Positions 25,090-33,651 are shown, numbered from the stretch's first letter. The stretch: DNA of 45,240 nucleotides from an uncultured Bacteroidia bacterium (GCA_947252645.1 CAMXWF010000019.1:1-45240), one strand, 5' to 3'. Numbers and translations are program-made. The notes: generated by a model not told the origin, from the sequence alone.

Positions 25090-25464
25090 ATGAAAAAGAT
25101 CATAGCTACCCCCCAGGCCCCCGCGGCCATCGGGCCCTACAGCCAGGCCGTGGAGGCCAACGGACTCCTCTTCATCTCGGGTCAAATCCCCGTCAACCCC
25201 GCCGATGGCTCCACCCCAACAGACATCGTGGGCCAAACCGAGCAGGTGATGAAGAACATCGGGGCCATCCTCAAGGCGGCCGGCCTCGGCTACGAACACA
25301 TCGTCAAAACCACCTGTCTGCTGAGTACCATGGATCATTTTGGCCCCATGAACGAGGTCTACGGTAAGTATTTCCCCAAGGATCAGCCCGCCCGCGCCGC
25401 CTTCGCCGTGGTCAAGCTGCCCAAGGGAGTCCTCGTGGAGATTGAGGCCATTGCCGCACGGTAA
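25090..25464 (+). CDS. ridA: RidA family reactive imine/enamine deaminase
   Basis: A 124-residue protein covering the whole RidA (YjgF/YER057c/UK114) family length: KIIATPQAPAAIGPYSQAV, LLFISGQIPVNP, QVMKNIGAILKAAG, YFPKDQPARAAFAVVKLPKG and VLVEIEAIAAR. The active-site arginine (QPARAAF, about residue 105) and the glutamate near 120 (EIEA) are present. RidA hydrolyses 2-aminoacrylate and other reactive imines made by PLP-dependent serine/threonine dehydratases, protecting PLP enzymes. It starts 35 bp after the OmpA-like gene and probably shares its transcript. No terminator was seen directly after it. Confidence 0.96.
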   Translation: MKKIIATPQAPAAIGPYSQAVEANGLLFISGQIPVNPADGSTPTDIVGQTEQVMKNIGAILKAAGLGYEHIVKTTCLLSTMDHFGPMNEVYGKYFPKDQPARAAFAVVKLPKGVLVEIEAIAAR

Positions 25465-26108
25465 GCTCTCAGCAAGCTTTCGCCCCCACTACCGAAAAGA
25501 TCGGAGAAGCTTTCAATAAATTCGCGCCAACGGGTCCCAGCCGCCCACAGTGGCTCGCACGGCAAGTCCTGGCTGGCGACCGTTACGACCACGGGGCGGC
25601 ATCTGCACCCTGCGACTAGCGTAGCGTCTCCTGCTTCCTGCGGCCGAGGGTTCTACGCCTGCCCGCAAGCAGCACCATTTCCGTGCCTAGAGACCCCACC
25701 ATCTCCGTACCTCCTTCGCTAAAAAATCGAAAATCAGCGGCGTTGGTACGGAGATGGTACGGAGCGCATAGGGGGGTAGATTTCCGCATGTTCTCGCTCC
25801 ATCCAAAAGCTTTTAGTGCGTCTGCACGATAGCAATAGCACGAGGAGCGGTCTACTTTCCCCCATAGGGCGCACGCAGGAGGAGCAGGAATGGCCCCTGT
25901 CAGCAGGGGGAGGTGGGATACCTCACCGTGCTTAAGCCTCTTGGTGGTGGTCGCAGAGACAAAGGCCACGCAGTGAGCCATGTGCAGCATCGAGGCGGTG
26001 ATGAATCTTAGGAATCCCTCTGGTCTTGGCAGAGCAGTCCCTCCAGGACAGCGGTCGGACGCCGCATTCAGTGGGTGGTTGTACTCCCACGGGATGATGG
26101 TTTTTCTG
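25465..26108. other. Intergenic region between ridA and the LRR gene; inverted repeat and doubtful ORF
   Basis: About 640 bp. A perfect 13-bp inverted repeat CCATCTCCGTACC / GGTACGGAGATGG lies at 25699-25711 and 25745-25757, with partial extra copies (CCGTGCC before; TACGGAG after). A 124-codon minus-strand ORF (25616-25990) runs through it, with the doubled GTEMV derived from these repeats; it has no signal, domain or ribosome site and is doubtful. AAGCTTTC occurs twice (25473 and 25512). Confidence 0.5.
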
Positions 26109-26116
26109 TAACTTTG
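26109..26116 (+). promoter_or_regulatory. -7 element of the duplicated LRR gene
   Basis: TAACTTTG, exact match to TAnnTTTG, ends 7 bp before the ATG at 26124. The transcript would then start at or near that codon, so either the message is leaderless or the ATG at 26187 (MGCCAAWLMV) is the true start. Confidence 0.6.
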
Positions 26117-26123
26117 TTACGGC

Positions 26124-28196
26124 ATGTGGGGCTACCGCAAATCTGCAGCCTTGGCTGGGGCGAGAGCCGTATGGCAGTGGACCGCTATGGGTTGCTGCGC
26201 GGCGTGGCTTATGGTTTCATGCCCCGTAGCGGCGCAGGCGCCAGAGGCGTTGGTGTTTGCCGACCAACGGGTGATGGAGCTGCGGTGCGAGGGGCGGCTG
26301 TGGAATGCGCTGGCCCTCTACTTGGATGCCCCCGTGGAGGCCCACGCGGGCATCTGGATCGACCGCAACGGCAATGGCCGTTACGACGAGGGCATCGACA
26401 TGGCCCCGGGGTCTATTCGCTTCGGGGAGTGGCATGAGTACTACTTCGGGGGCTCCACGCTGCGCATCTACGGGGGCGTCACCACGCTCCAATGCGACTA
26501 CTCCGACCCCATGCGCCTCTACGTGGCGGGCAACCCAAGCCTGGAGGTGCTCAATTGCGAGGGTAACCGTCTCTTGGCGCTCGACCTTGGCGAAAGCCCT
26601 AACCTGCGCCAGCTCAACTGCAACAACAACCTCCTCACCGAGCTCGACGTCAGCCACTCCTCAAAGCTCGAAGTCCTGTGGTGCGCAGGTAACCAATTCC
26701 ACGAGGTGTACCTCAGGAAGCTACCCCAGCTCATCGACCTGGATGCCAGCTACAACTACCTCAAGCAACTCGACCTCCGCGCCAACACCCTACTCCAGCG
26801 CCTCGACTGCCGGAACAGCGACCTAAAAGCCCTCGATGTGCGCACCCTAACCCGACTACAAACACTCGACTGCTCGCAAAATAAACTCACCCACCTCAAC
26901 CTGCAGGGAAACCCCGACCTCACGCTACTCAACTGCAGCCACAATAGGCTGGAGCGGCTCGACCTACAGGAGCAAAAATCGCTCCAAAGGCTCATCTGCA
27001 GCCACAATAAGCTCGAGGCACTCACGGTGGCCGCGCCGAGCGAGCTGGTCTATGCCGACATCCAGCAGAACCAGCTCCCCGCAAGCGAAGTGGGCTACTT
27101 CGTGGAAGGCCTCCAGACGCTGGCAGCAGTGCACCCCCCCATGCTCGACCTGTTCGCCCGACATTTCCCCTATGGGGAGCTCTACCTCCAGGGGCCTGGC
27201 GACCGCAATGGCGCTACCCTCGCCACCGTCGCAGCCGCCCAGGAGAAGCACTGGAAGGTGACCACCCTGCTCGACACCACCAACCAAGAGGAGGTAACCA
27301 CCCCCACCGAAGAGGGGATGATGACCTTGGTCACCGATAGTAACACCCAGCGCATAAAGCTCTGGCTAGAGGCCGCCCCAGAGCATAAGAACCACATCTG
27401 GCTCGACGTGAACGCCGATGGGGTCTTCAATGCGCAGCTCGACCTCGATGCCCACAAGATCCGCTACAACGAATGGCTCACCGTACCCACATTTGGGCAC
27501 CAACTACGCATCTACGGCCCCGTAGCCACCCTCCTGCTCTCCAACCAGGGAACGGTGACGGAAATCTCCGTGGAGGGCAACCCCACGCTGCGAAAGCTGG
27601 GCTGTAGCAACAACGCCATCGCCTCGCTCGACGTGACGCACAACCCCAACCTAGAAACGCTCATCTGTAGCCAAAACCCCATCGCCGCGCTCGACGTGAG
27701 CCAAAACGAAGCCCTCCGTGAACTCCACTGCAACGGCATGCGGCTCACCGCGCTCAACCTAGAAAAAAATAAGCAGCTCCGCAGGCTCTACTGCCTAGGC
27801 AACCAACTCCGCGCGCTCGACCTACGGCGCAATAAACAGCTCGAACGGCTTGACTGCTCGGGCAATCTCTTACTCACCCTAGACCTCAGGCGCAACACAA
27901 AGCTCCAGCACCTAGGCTGCGCAGCCAACGGGCTGGTGAGGCTCTCGCTTGCCCGCTGCGAAAAGCTCCACTACATCAGCTTCTTCCGCAATAGGCTGCC
28001 ACACCAAGAGATGAAGGCTATCATCGCACGTCTGCCAACCCTGATGACCACGCAGCCCGACTGGCTCGACCCTGAAACCTACACGAAGTACTACGGCTTC
28101 TTCAAGGCCACCGAGCCCGGCGATGGCAATGCCTTTACGCCCCAGCTGCTCGAGCAGGTAAAAGCCAAGCACTGGAAACCCGCTTTGGCGGAGTAG
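26124..28196 (+). CDS. Secreted leucine-rich-repeat protein with duplicated Ca-loop/LRR modules
   Basis: A 690-residue secreted protein; the signal peptide ends around CPVAAQA (residue 39). It has two homologous halves (about 40-385 and 395-690). Each opens with an aspartate loop (WIDRNGNGRYDEGIDM; WLDVNADGVFNAQLDL) like a calcium-binding DxNxDG loop, then a beta region (RIYGGVTTL; RIYGPVATL), then about nine to twelve short repeats of the type LxxLDCSxNxLxxLDL, and closes with a capping segment (GYFVEGLQTLAAVHPP...KHWKV; KAIIARLPTLMTTQPD...KHWKPA). Cysteines recur at fixed repeat positions. Such InlJ-like LRRs bind host proteins. No T9SS sorting domain is visible. Start is uncertain between 26124 and 26187 because of the promoter position. 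Confidence 0.85.
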   Translation: MWGYRKSAALAGARAVWQWTAMGCCAAWLMVSCPVAAQAPEALVFADQRVMELRCEGRLWNALALYLDAPVEAHAGIWIDRNGNGRYDEGIDMAPGSIRFGEWHEYYFGGSTLRIYGGVTTLQCDYSDPMRLYVAGNPSLEVLNCEGNRLLALDLGESPNLRQLNCNNNLLTELDVSHSSKLEVLWCAGNQFHEVYLRKLPQLIDLDASYNYLKQLDLRANTLLQRLDCRNSDLKALDVRTLTRLQTLDCSQNKLTHLNLQGNPDLTLLNCSHNRLERLDLQEQKSLQRLICSHNKLEALTVAAPSELVYADIQQNQLPASEVGYFVEGLQTLAAVHPPMLDLFARHFPYGELYLQGPGDRNGATLATVAAAQEKHWKVTTLLDTTNQEEVTTPTEEGMMTLVTDSNTQRIKLWLEAAPEHKNHIWLDVNADGVFNAQLDLDAHKIRYNEWLTVPTFGHQLRIYGPVATLLLSNQGTVTEISVEGNPTLRKLGCSNNAIASLDVTHNPNLETLICSQNPIAALDVSQNEALRELHCNGMRLTALNLEKNKQLRRLYCLGNQLRALDLRRNKQLERLDCSGNLLLTLDLRRNTKLQHLGCAANGLVRLSLARCEKLHYISFFRNRLPHQEMKAIIARLPTLMTTQPDWLDPETYTKYYGFFKATEPGDGNAFTPQLLEQVKAKHWKPALAE

Positions 28197-28825
28197 GGCT
28201 TGCACTCCAGCGCAGCACGCACATAAGCATACCGCAGCGCAAGGGAAAGGGCCCACTGACAACGCCCGGCGGATGCCGCCGCTCGCTAGAGCGGGTGGGG
28301 ATAGAAGAGCCCCCAATGTGATCGTTCGCCCGCGCACGTCTAGCACTACTATACATGTTAGCCTTTAGCAGTGCAGACCCGCGGCCACTCCTCCTGCGCC
28401 ATGGCAAGTCCCCAGCGCATGGCACTGGGGACTCCGAATAGCTAGTATAGTCGCCTAGCAGGACGTACGCCATGGACTCCTACCGGGCATCCCTTAGGCC
28501 TTTTGAAGCCTCATGGAGCCATCCTGGCATACGTGGTTTGCCTCCTCGAAGCCCGCCAATGGCCACACCGGTGAACTCTGTACGGCAGACTATACGCTGT
28601 GCTATGCTGGTAGCCCCTTCACGCCAACCATTAGATCCCACCCATCAATGCCTGGATTCTGCGCTAGGCTACCAAATTTACTCCTGCGCCCTCGAAACAA
28701 GTCTAGGGGCAGTGCCCGCTACGCCATGCAACGGGTGCTGTCCCTAGCTCCTGTGCTGCTGACCTCAAACGTAGCGCAGCAGGCCGCACAGCGCAAGGCC
28801 ACGCAAGAGTAGAAACACGTGACCC
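28197..28825. other. Convergent intergenic region with hairpins
   Basis: About 630 bp between converging genes, with no convincing gene. A 9-bp perfect hairpin AGTCCCCAG/CTGGGGACT lies at 28407-28433. A 16-bp stem at 28703-28747 pairs fully only as plus-strand RNA. Two small GC hairpins lie near 28265-28290. No U-tract terminator was found for either flanking gene. Confidence 0.5.
28703..28747 (+). other. Imperfect 16-bp RNA hairpin with G-U pairs
   Basis: Left arm 28703-28718 (CTAGGGGCAGTGCCCG) pairs with right arm 28732-28747 around a 13-nt loop. Thirteen Watson-Crick pairs and three G-U pairs form in plus-strand RNA; on the minus strand those three become A-C mismatches. This suggests a structured plus-strand transcript. 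Confidence 0.4.
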
Positions 28826-29890
28826 CTACTCCAGCGGCCTACCATTGTAGGTGACCCCATCGAGCAGCGCGAGGGCCTGAGCGGCCACGCTCTCGGGCAG
28901 GGGCGCGTAATGCACTTTTTGGGGCAGCGCCTGCGCCGTGGGGCCCAACATCCATCGTAATAGCGCCACGGTGGCTTTGGCCTGACTTTTTGTGCGCTTG
29001 TCATAGGCCTGTTCCTGTGGCAGGAGCAGCCAGGTGAAGCAGCTGATGGGGTAGGCCTTGGGATCAGGCCGGTTGGTAATCATGGCCCGCAAATCTTTGG
29101 GCATCTCGCCAGAGGCAGCCGCCTCGATGGTCTCAGGGGATGGCTCGACAAAATTGCCGGCGCTGTTTTTCAGGCGTGCGTAGGACATGTTGAGGGAGAA
29201 GGCGTACTCAGAGCCCACATAACCGATAGCACCCTGGGTGCTGGCAACAAGTGCAGCCACGCCGGGATTGCCCTTGCCGGCCACGCCATGCTTCCAGCTG
29301 AGCGCTTTGCCCTCTCTCAATTCCTGAGCCCAGGTGGGCGACACGGCGCTCATGTAATGGCTGAAGACAAAGGTCGTGCCGCTGCCATCGCTCCTATAGA
29401 CTGGTGCAATAGGCAGATCGGGGAGCGTTACCCCAGGGTTGAGCGCTTGGATTCGGGGATCGTTCCACTGGGTGATTTGCCCAAGGTAGATGGCCGCAAT
29501 GAGAGCCCCATCGAGGTTTAGCTCTGCAATGCCCTCAAGATTGTAGGCCAAGACCACGGCCCCCATGCAGGTGGGGATGTGGAGGATGGGGCAGGGGAAC
29601 TCGTCCAGCTCAGCATCGGTCAGGAAGGCATCGCTGGCCGCAAAGTCGACCACCCGGTCTTTGAGGCTACGGATGCCGCCCCCGCTGCCTATGGCCCCAT
29701 AGCTCACCTCAACGCCCTTGTCGGCCTGGTAGGTCCTAAAGGCCAACTGGTAGTAGGGAAGCGGGAAGGTGGCCCCCGCGCCCGAGAGCCTGGCTTTCTC
29801 CTGCGCACCGCCGCAGCTGGCCAGCATCAGGAGGCTTACCCCCAACAATCCCCACAACGCCCAACGAGTATACCGCATAGCTTGCTCCAT
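28826..29890 (-). CDS. pstS: PstS-like phosphate-binding lipoprotein
   Basis: A 354-residue lipoprotein from the ATG at 29890 (MEQAMRYTRWALWG; the ATG four codons later is equally good) with lipobox LASC. The PstS fold motifs are present: LSGAGATFPLPYYQLAF, YGAIGSGGGIRSL, VDFAASDAFLT, YRSDGSGTTFVFSHYM and GKGNPGVAALVASTQGAIGYV, all of which line the phosphate site. The family captures inorganic phosphate for the PstCAB importer. No pstC, pstA, pstB or phoU is in the window, so this is either an orphan or one of several PstS proteins. It lies 71 bp after the second ABC exporter gene, on the same strand, with a palindrome in that gap. Confidence 0.9.
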   Translation of the reverse strand: MEQAMRYTRWALWGLLGVSLLMLASCGGAQEKARLSGAGATFPLPYYQLAFRTYQADKGVEVSYGAIGSGGGIRSLKDRVVDFAASDAFLTDAELDEFPCPILHIPTCMGAVVLAYNLEGIAELNLDGALIAAIYLGQITQWNDPRIQALNPGVTLPDLPIAPVYRSDGSGTTFVFSHYMSAVSPTWAQELREGKALSWKHGVAGKGNPGVAALVASTQGAIGYVGSEYAFSLNMSYARLKNSAGNFVEPSPETIEAAASGEMPKDLRAMITNRPDPKAYPISCFTWLLLPQEQAYDKRTKSQAKATVALLRWMLGPTAQALPQKVHYAPLPESVAAQALALLDGVTYNGRPLE

Positions 29891-29919
29891 TTGATTCTCT
29901 ACTGGAGCGCAAAAGTCTT

Positions 29920-29936
29920 CAAAGTGTGTCACTTTG
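29920..29936. promoter_or_regulatory. Palindrome CAAAGTG-TGT-CACTTTG upstream of pstS
   Basis: A perfect 7-bp inverted repeat with a 3-bp centre, 30 bp before the pstS start and 26 bp after the ABC gene stop. Its size and position suit an operator for a dimeric regulator. It could also be part of a short hairpin. Confidence 0.45.
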
Positions 29937-29961
29937 TGTGTACGGATGCACTACGTTTCGG

Positions 29962-31701
29962 TTAAGCGTTTCCCTGCTGCGCCTGGAGCGCGCGGGCATA
30001 GTAGCCCCCGGAGTCCTGTAGCTGCATCGGACTCCCCTGCTCCACCACGCGTCCGCCTTCGAGCACCACCACGTGGTCCACATGGGCAATCGTACGCATC
30101 CGGTGGGCAATGATGAGTACGGTTTTATTGCGAATGAGCGTGGAGAGGGCTTCCTGGATTAGGCTTTCATTCTCGGCATCCTGCGAGGCCGTGGCCTCGT
30201 CCATAATGACAATCGGGGCGTCTTTGAGGATGGCCCTGGCGATCGAGATGCGCTGGCGCTCTCCGCCCGAGAGGCGTGCGCCGTTTTCTCCGATCATCGT
30301 CTGGTAGCCTTGGGGGAGACGGCGGACGAACTCCTCGCACTGGGCCAGCCTAGCGGCGCGTTGGATGTCCTGCTCCGTGGCCTCCTTGCGCCCAAAGCGG
30401 ATATTGTCGGACACCGTGGCGTTGAAGAGTACTACATCCTGAAACACGATGGCATAGGCACCCAGCAGGGCCTCAGGGTCGAGCGTTTTCAGATCGAGGT
30501 CGCCCAGCATAATGCGGCCGGCATCGGGATCCCAAAAGCGGGCAGCCAGCTTGGCACAGGTGGTCTTGCCGCCCCCCGAGGGCCCAATGAGCGCGGTGGT
30601 TTGCCCTTGGGGCGCCGTAAAGGAGACATCGTGTAGCACCTGCGCTTGGGACCCGTAGGAGAAGTCTACGTGGTCAAAGGTGATGTCGTAACGGCTTGTG
30701 GAGAAGTGCTCACGCCCCTGCTGGAGGGGCATGTCGTATATCTCGTTCATGCGGTCGACCTTGGTGGTGTAGTAGGTCCACATGGCACTATTCATCAGCA
30801 CCGCCGAAAGGGGCTCAAAGACCGAGGAGGCAATCAGGAGGTAGAAGAGGACAATGGGGGAGGAGACTTGACCTTGGAGGTAGAGCAGGCTGGCGACGAG
30901 GGCTAGGGTGGGCAGGGCTAAGCGCACAAGGGTCTGGATAGCGTTGATAATGCTCCCAGCGAAGAGTTCCATGTGCATCTGCGCCCGCTCCATGGCCTGG
31001 AGCTGCTGCTCGAGTTCGCGCAGGTAGCGAGCTTCCTGGCTCATGGCCTTGATGGTTTGCACTTGGGTAAGCCCCTCTTCTATCTTTTCGTTCATATCGA
31101 GCTGCACGGCGTTGGTTTTGAGCATGATTCGTTTTTGCCAGCGTGTGCTCAGCAGCAGGAGGATGAGCGAGAGCGGGACGACCCACGTGAGGGCTAAGCC
31201 GAGGCGCCAGTCCATGGCGAGCAGGCCGACCATGGCGAGCAGGAGCATGGCAAAGGCCCCCACCAGCTGGGGGATCTCGTGCGAATAGCCATTCTCCAGC
31301 AGGGCTACGTCGCCCATGATGCGCGCCGTGAGGTCGGAGGAGTTCTTATGGTCGAAGAAGGCGAGGGGTAGACGGCGCAGGTGTTCGGCCAGGGCGATGC
31401 GCATGTTGGCGCTCTCGGCGTACACCGCGGAGAAGGTGCTTTTATATTGGCGATTGGCGCACCAGGCCATGACGATGATAAGCGCTATCGCCAGGGCTAC
31501 AACGGTGTAGACCGTTGAGGCCTCTAGGTCGCTAGAGCCCATGGTACAGACTATGAGCAGGTAGACCAGCATCACGGGGAAGATGTTGGTAAGATTCTGT
31601 AGCACCGTTGAGCCAACGGCCTTGAGGAAATTACGGGCGCCCTGCTCGCCCACGGCCAGCAGGCGCTGTAGCTTGCCTAAAAAGCCTTTATGGTATTCCA
31701 T
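29962..31701 (-). CDS. ABC exporter, fused permease-ATPase (second subunit)
   Basis: A 579-residue half-transporter starting MEYHKGFLGKLQRLL at 31701, 4 bp after the stop of its partner; upstream extension is rejected. Six membrane segments lie in the first 320 residues (NIFPVMLVYLLIVC; VVALAIALIIVMAWC; GAFAMLLLAMVGLLAM). The ATPase has Walker A LIGPSGGGKTTCAKL, signature LSGGERQRISIARA, Walker B IVIMDEATAS followed by QDAENES, and an intact His (IAHRMRT). All catalytic residues are present, so this site is active. It forms a heterodimer with the upstream subunit. Type IV (ABCB-like) exporters of this kind move lipids, peptides, drugs or siderophore-related molecules; the substrate is unknown. 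Confidence 0.93.
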   Translation of the reverse strand: MEYHKGFLGKLQRLLAVGEQGARNFLKAVGSTVLQNLTNIFPVMLVYLLIVCTMGSSDLEASTVYTVVALAIALIIVMAWCANRQYKSTFSAVYAESANMRIALAEHLRRLPLAFFDHKNSSDLTARIMGDVALLENGYSHEIPQLVGAFAMLLLAMVGLLAMDWRLGLALTWVVPLSLILLLLSTRWQKRIMLKTNAVQLDMNEKIEEGLTQVQTIKAMSQEARYLRELEQQLQAMERAQMHMELFAGSIINAIQTLVRLALPTLALVASLLYLQGQVSSPIVLFYLLIASSVFEPLSAVLMNSAMWTYYTTKVDRMNEIYDMPLQQGREHFSTSRYDITFDHVDFSYGSQAQVLHDVSFTAPQGQTTALIGPSGGGKTTCAKLAARFWDPDAGRIMLGDLDLKTLDPEALLGAYAIVFQDVVLFNATVSDNIRFGRKEATEQDIQRAARLAQCEEFVRRLPQGYQTMIGENGARLSGGERQRISIARAILKDAPIVIMDEATASQDAENESLIQEALSTLIRNKTVLIIAHRMRTIAHVDHVVVLEGGRVVEQGSPMQLQDSGGYYARALQAQQGNA

Positions 31702-31705
31702 GGTG

Positions 31706-33487
31706 TTAAACAGTCCAATTGATGGCTTTCTGGTACTCGGCCCACATGGCAGCGTAGAGTCCCGCTTTGGCCAGGAGTGCCTGATGGGAGCCTTGTTCGA
31801 CAATGTGCCCTTGACGCAGGACGATGATCTGATCCACGTTGACCACCGAGGAGAGCCTGTGGGCGATCAGGAGCACCGTGCGGCCCTGCATGAGCTTGTG
31901 CACGACATTCTGGAGGGCCCTTTCATTTTCGGGGTCGGCAAAGGCGGTGGCCTCGTCGAGCAGCAGGATTGGGCTATCCTTCAGGAAAGCCCTGGCCAAG
32001 GCAATACGCTGGCACTCCCCACCGCTCAGGTATATCCCCTGGGTGCCTAGGGGTGTGTCGAGCCCTCTGGGGAGCTTGGCGATGATATCTTCGCATTGGG
32101 CCATTTTCACCGCGCTATCAATCTGAGCCTGAGAGGCCTCGGGGCAGCCGTAGGTGATGTTGTTGCGAATGGTGGTTTTGAAGAGTTTATCGTCTTGGAA
32201 GACGAAGGATAGCTGGCGCAGCACTTGCTCTGGCGCGAGGTCTCGGAGAAGGTGGTCCCCAATGCGCACGAAGCCCTCGGTGGGGTCCCAGAATCTGGCC
32301 ACTAGGCGCGCGATGGTAGTTTTCCCGCTCCCCGAGGCCCCTACCAATGCGTACTGCCTTCCCTGGGGGATGGTCAAAGAGACCTGGTTGAGAGCCCAGG
32401 GAGCCTCGGGGGTATAACGGAAGGAGACGTTCTGGAGTTCGATGCTGAAATTATGTCCCGTGAAATTCTTGGTGCCTGTGAGCTGCTGCCCTTGGGCAAA
32501 TAGGGCCTCCACGCCGTCGAGGGCTTGCCCGGCTTGTCTATAGCCGCTCACTACGTACATGAGCCGCATGAGGCCTTGGCCAAAGAAGGGGGTAAAGAGG
32601 AGGTAAAACACCATGTTTGAGAGTACCTGCGCCGCGGGTTCTCCCCGATAGATGAGGAAGAGGCCCAAGGGAACGAGGAGGAAGGCAAAGCCGGCGGTGG
32701 CCACGGTATAGACGACCATGGGCTTCCGACAGCTCTCGGCGTAGCGGGTGGCCCACTTGGTGTAGTCCATAATCGTCTTATGGAAACGGATGAAGGTGAA
32801 GATCGATTGCTGATAGGCCTTTACGACCGGCATACCGCGTACGTACTCCACGGCTTCAGCATTCATGCCCTCCAGATGGTGCATATATTTTCCCATGGCC
32901 TCCTGGTAGGCCTTATTGGTCATCATACTTCCCAAGGCCACGAGGGCTAGTGCCATGGGGATGAGACATATGAGGCCCATGCGCCAGTCGACGAAGGGCA
33001 GGGCGACCAGCAGTAGCAGCAGGCAGGTCAGGATGCCAAAGAGGTCGGGCAGGTTGTGGGCGGTAAAAGTGTGCACGAGGCCGGCATTGTCGTCGATGAT
33101 CCTTTTGAGGCGCCCGGTAGACTGCTGCTCGTGGAAGCCCAAGGGCATGGCCAAGGCGCGCTGCATGGATCTGTAGCGCAAGGCATGCTCCACGCGGAAG
33201 GCAGCCCTGTGCGCGGTCATGAGCGCCGCAAAGTAGAGCAACAGGTAGCCCACGCTGGCCGCCAAGGCCTGCCAGGCCAGCGTAACGATAGAGGCGGGAG
33301 CAGCTTGGGCGGGCAAAAGGAGCTGGCGGATGATCATCCAAATGGCCAAAACGGCCAGCATCACGGCCACGTAGGCCAGCAAGGCCAAAAGGCCCGAGAG
33401 CGGGATGAGCCAGCGCAACCTCCCCATAAGCTTCATTAGCCGCAAGAGCGTATTGGAAGGTCTGGTTGAGGCTTTGTCTTCTTGCAT
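31706..33487 (-). CDS. ABC exporter, fused permease-ATPase (first subunit)
   Basis: A 593-residue half-transporter from the ATG at 33487 (MQEDKASTRPSNTL); a 60-codon open extension upstream is rejected because it crosses the likely promoter and leader. Membrane segments include WLIPLSGLLALLAYVAVMLA and LPDLFGILTCLLLLLVALPF. ATPase motifs: Walker A LVGASGSGKTTIARL, signature LSGGECQRIALARA, Walker B ILLLDEATAFADPENE, H-loop IAHRLSS. The ATAFADPENE stretch resembles YbtP/YbtQ- and IrtAB-type transporters, which are tied to siderophore handling; this is a weak inference. Gene order and a 4-bp gap to the second subunit indicate a heterodimer. Expression is likely from a promoter near 33644, with a structured leader of about 150 nt. 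Confidence 0.93.
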   Translation of the reverse strand: MQEDKASTRPSNTLLRLMKLMGRLRWLIPLSGLLALLAYVAVMLAVLAIWMIIRQLLLPAQAAPASIVTLAWQALAASVGYLLLYFAALMTAHRAAFRVEHALRYRSMQRALAMPLGFHEQQSTGRLKRIIDDNAGLVHTFTAHNLPDLFGILTCLLLLLVALPFVDWRMGLICLIPMALALVALGSMMTNKAYQEAMGKYMHHLEGMNAEAVEYVRGMPVVKAYQQSIFTFIRFHKTIMDYTKWATRYAESCRKPMVVYTVATAGFAFLLVPLGLFLIYRGEPAAQVLSNMVFYLLFTPFFGQGLMRLMYVVSGYRQAGQALDGVEALFAQGQQLTGTKNFTGHNFSIELQNVSFRYTPEAPWALNQVSLTIPQGRQYALVGASGSGKTTIARLVARFWDPTEGFVRIGDHLLRDLAPEQVLRQLSFVFQDDKLFKTTIRNNITYGCPEASQAQIDSAVKMAQCEDIIAKLPRGLDTPLGTQGIYLSGGECQRIALARAFLKDSPILLLDEATAFADPENERALQNVVHKLMQGRTVLLIAHRLSSVVNVDQIIVLRQGHIVEQGSHQALLAKAGLYAAMWAEYQKAINWTV

Positions 33488-33552
33488 GATGATAACACCT
33501 TCGTTGTCGCAGTAGCCTAAGCGGGTGGCGCATTTACTGGCTTGAAGGTTTC

Positions 33553-33574
33553 CGCAGGGCTTGAAAGCCCTGCG
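33553..33574 (-). promoter_or_regulatory. Hairpin in the leader of the ABC exporter operon
   Basis: CGCAGGGCTT / AAGCCCTGCG, a perfect 10-bp inverted repeat with almost no spacer, 66-87 bp before the ATG at 33487. A second, weaker hairpin (CTGCC...GGCAG) lies beside it at about 33575-33594. Position inside the predicted leader suits attenuation or RNA stability control. Confidence 0.45.
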
Positions 33575-33643
33575 CTGCCTCCTGCGAGGGGCAGACACCA
33601 CGCGGCCCTGCGCGCCAAACCTAGCTACATACAGTTCAGGCTG

Positions 33644-33651
33644 CAAAGGTG
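33644..33651 (-). promoter_or_regulatory. Probable -7 element of the ABC exporter operon
   Basis: CACCTTTG on the minus strand, one mismatch from TAnnTTTG, about 157 bp before the chosen ATG. Same variant as at 10911-10918. Confidence 0.4.

Noticed and set aside
25616..25990. 124-codon minus-strand frame between ridA and the LRR gene
   Set aside because: No ribosome site, no recognised domain, and its end is made of the intergenic inverted repeats; kept only as part of the intergenic entry.
28472..28812. Overlapping plus-strand frames of 91 and 99 codons
   Set aside because: Pro/Ser/Arg/Cys-rich, overlapping each other in two frames, no start signals; treated as non-coding.
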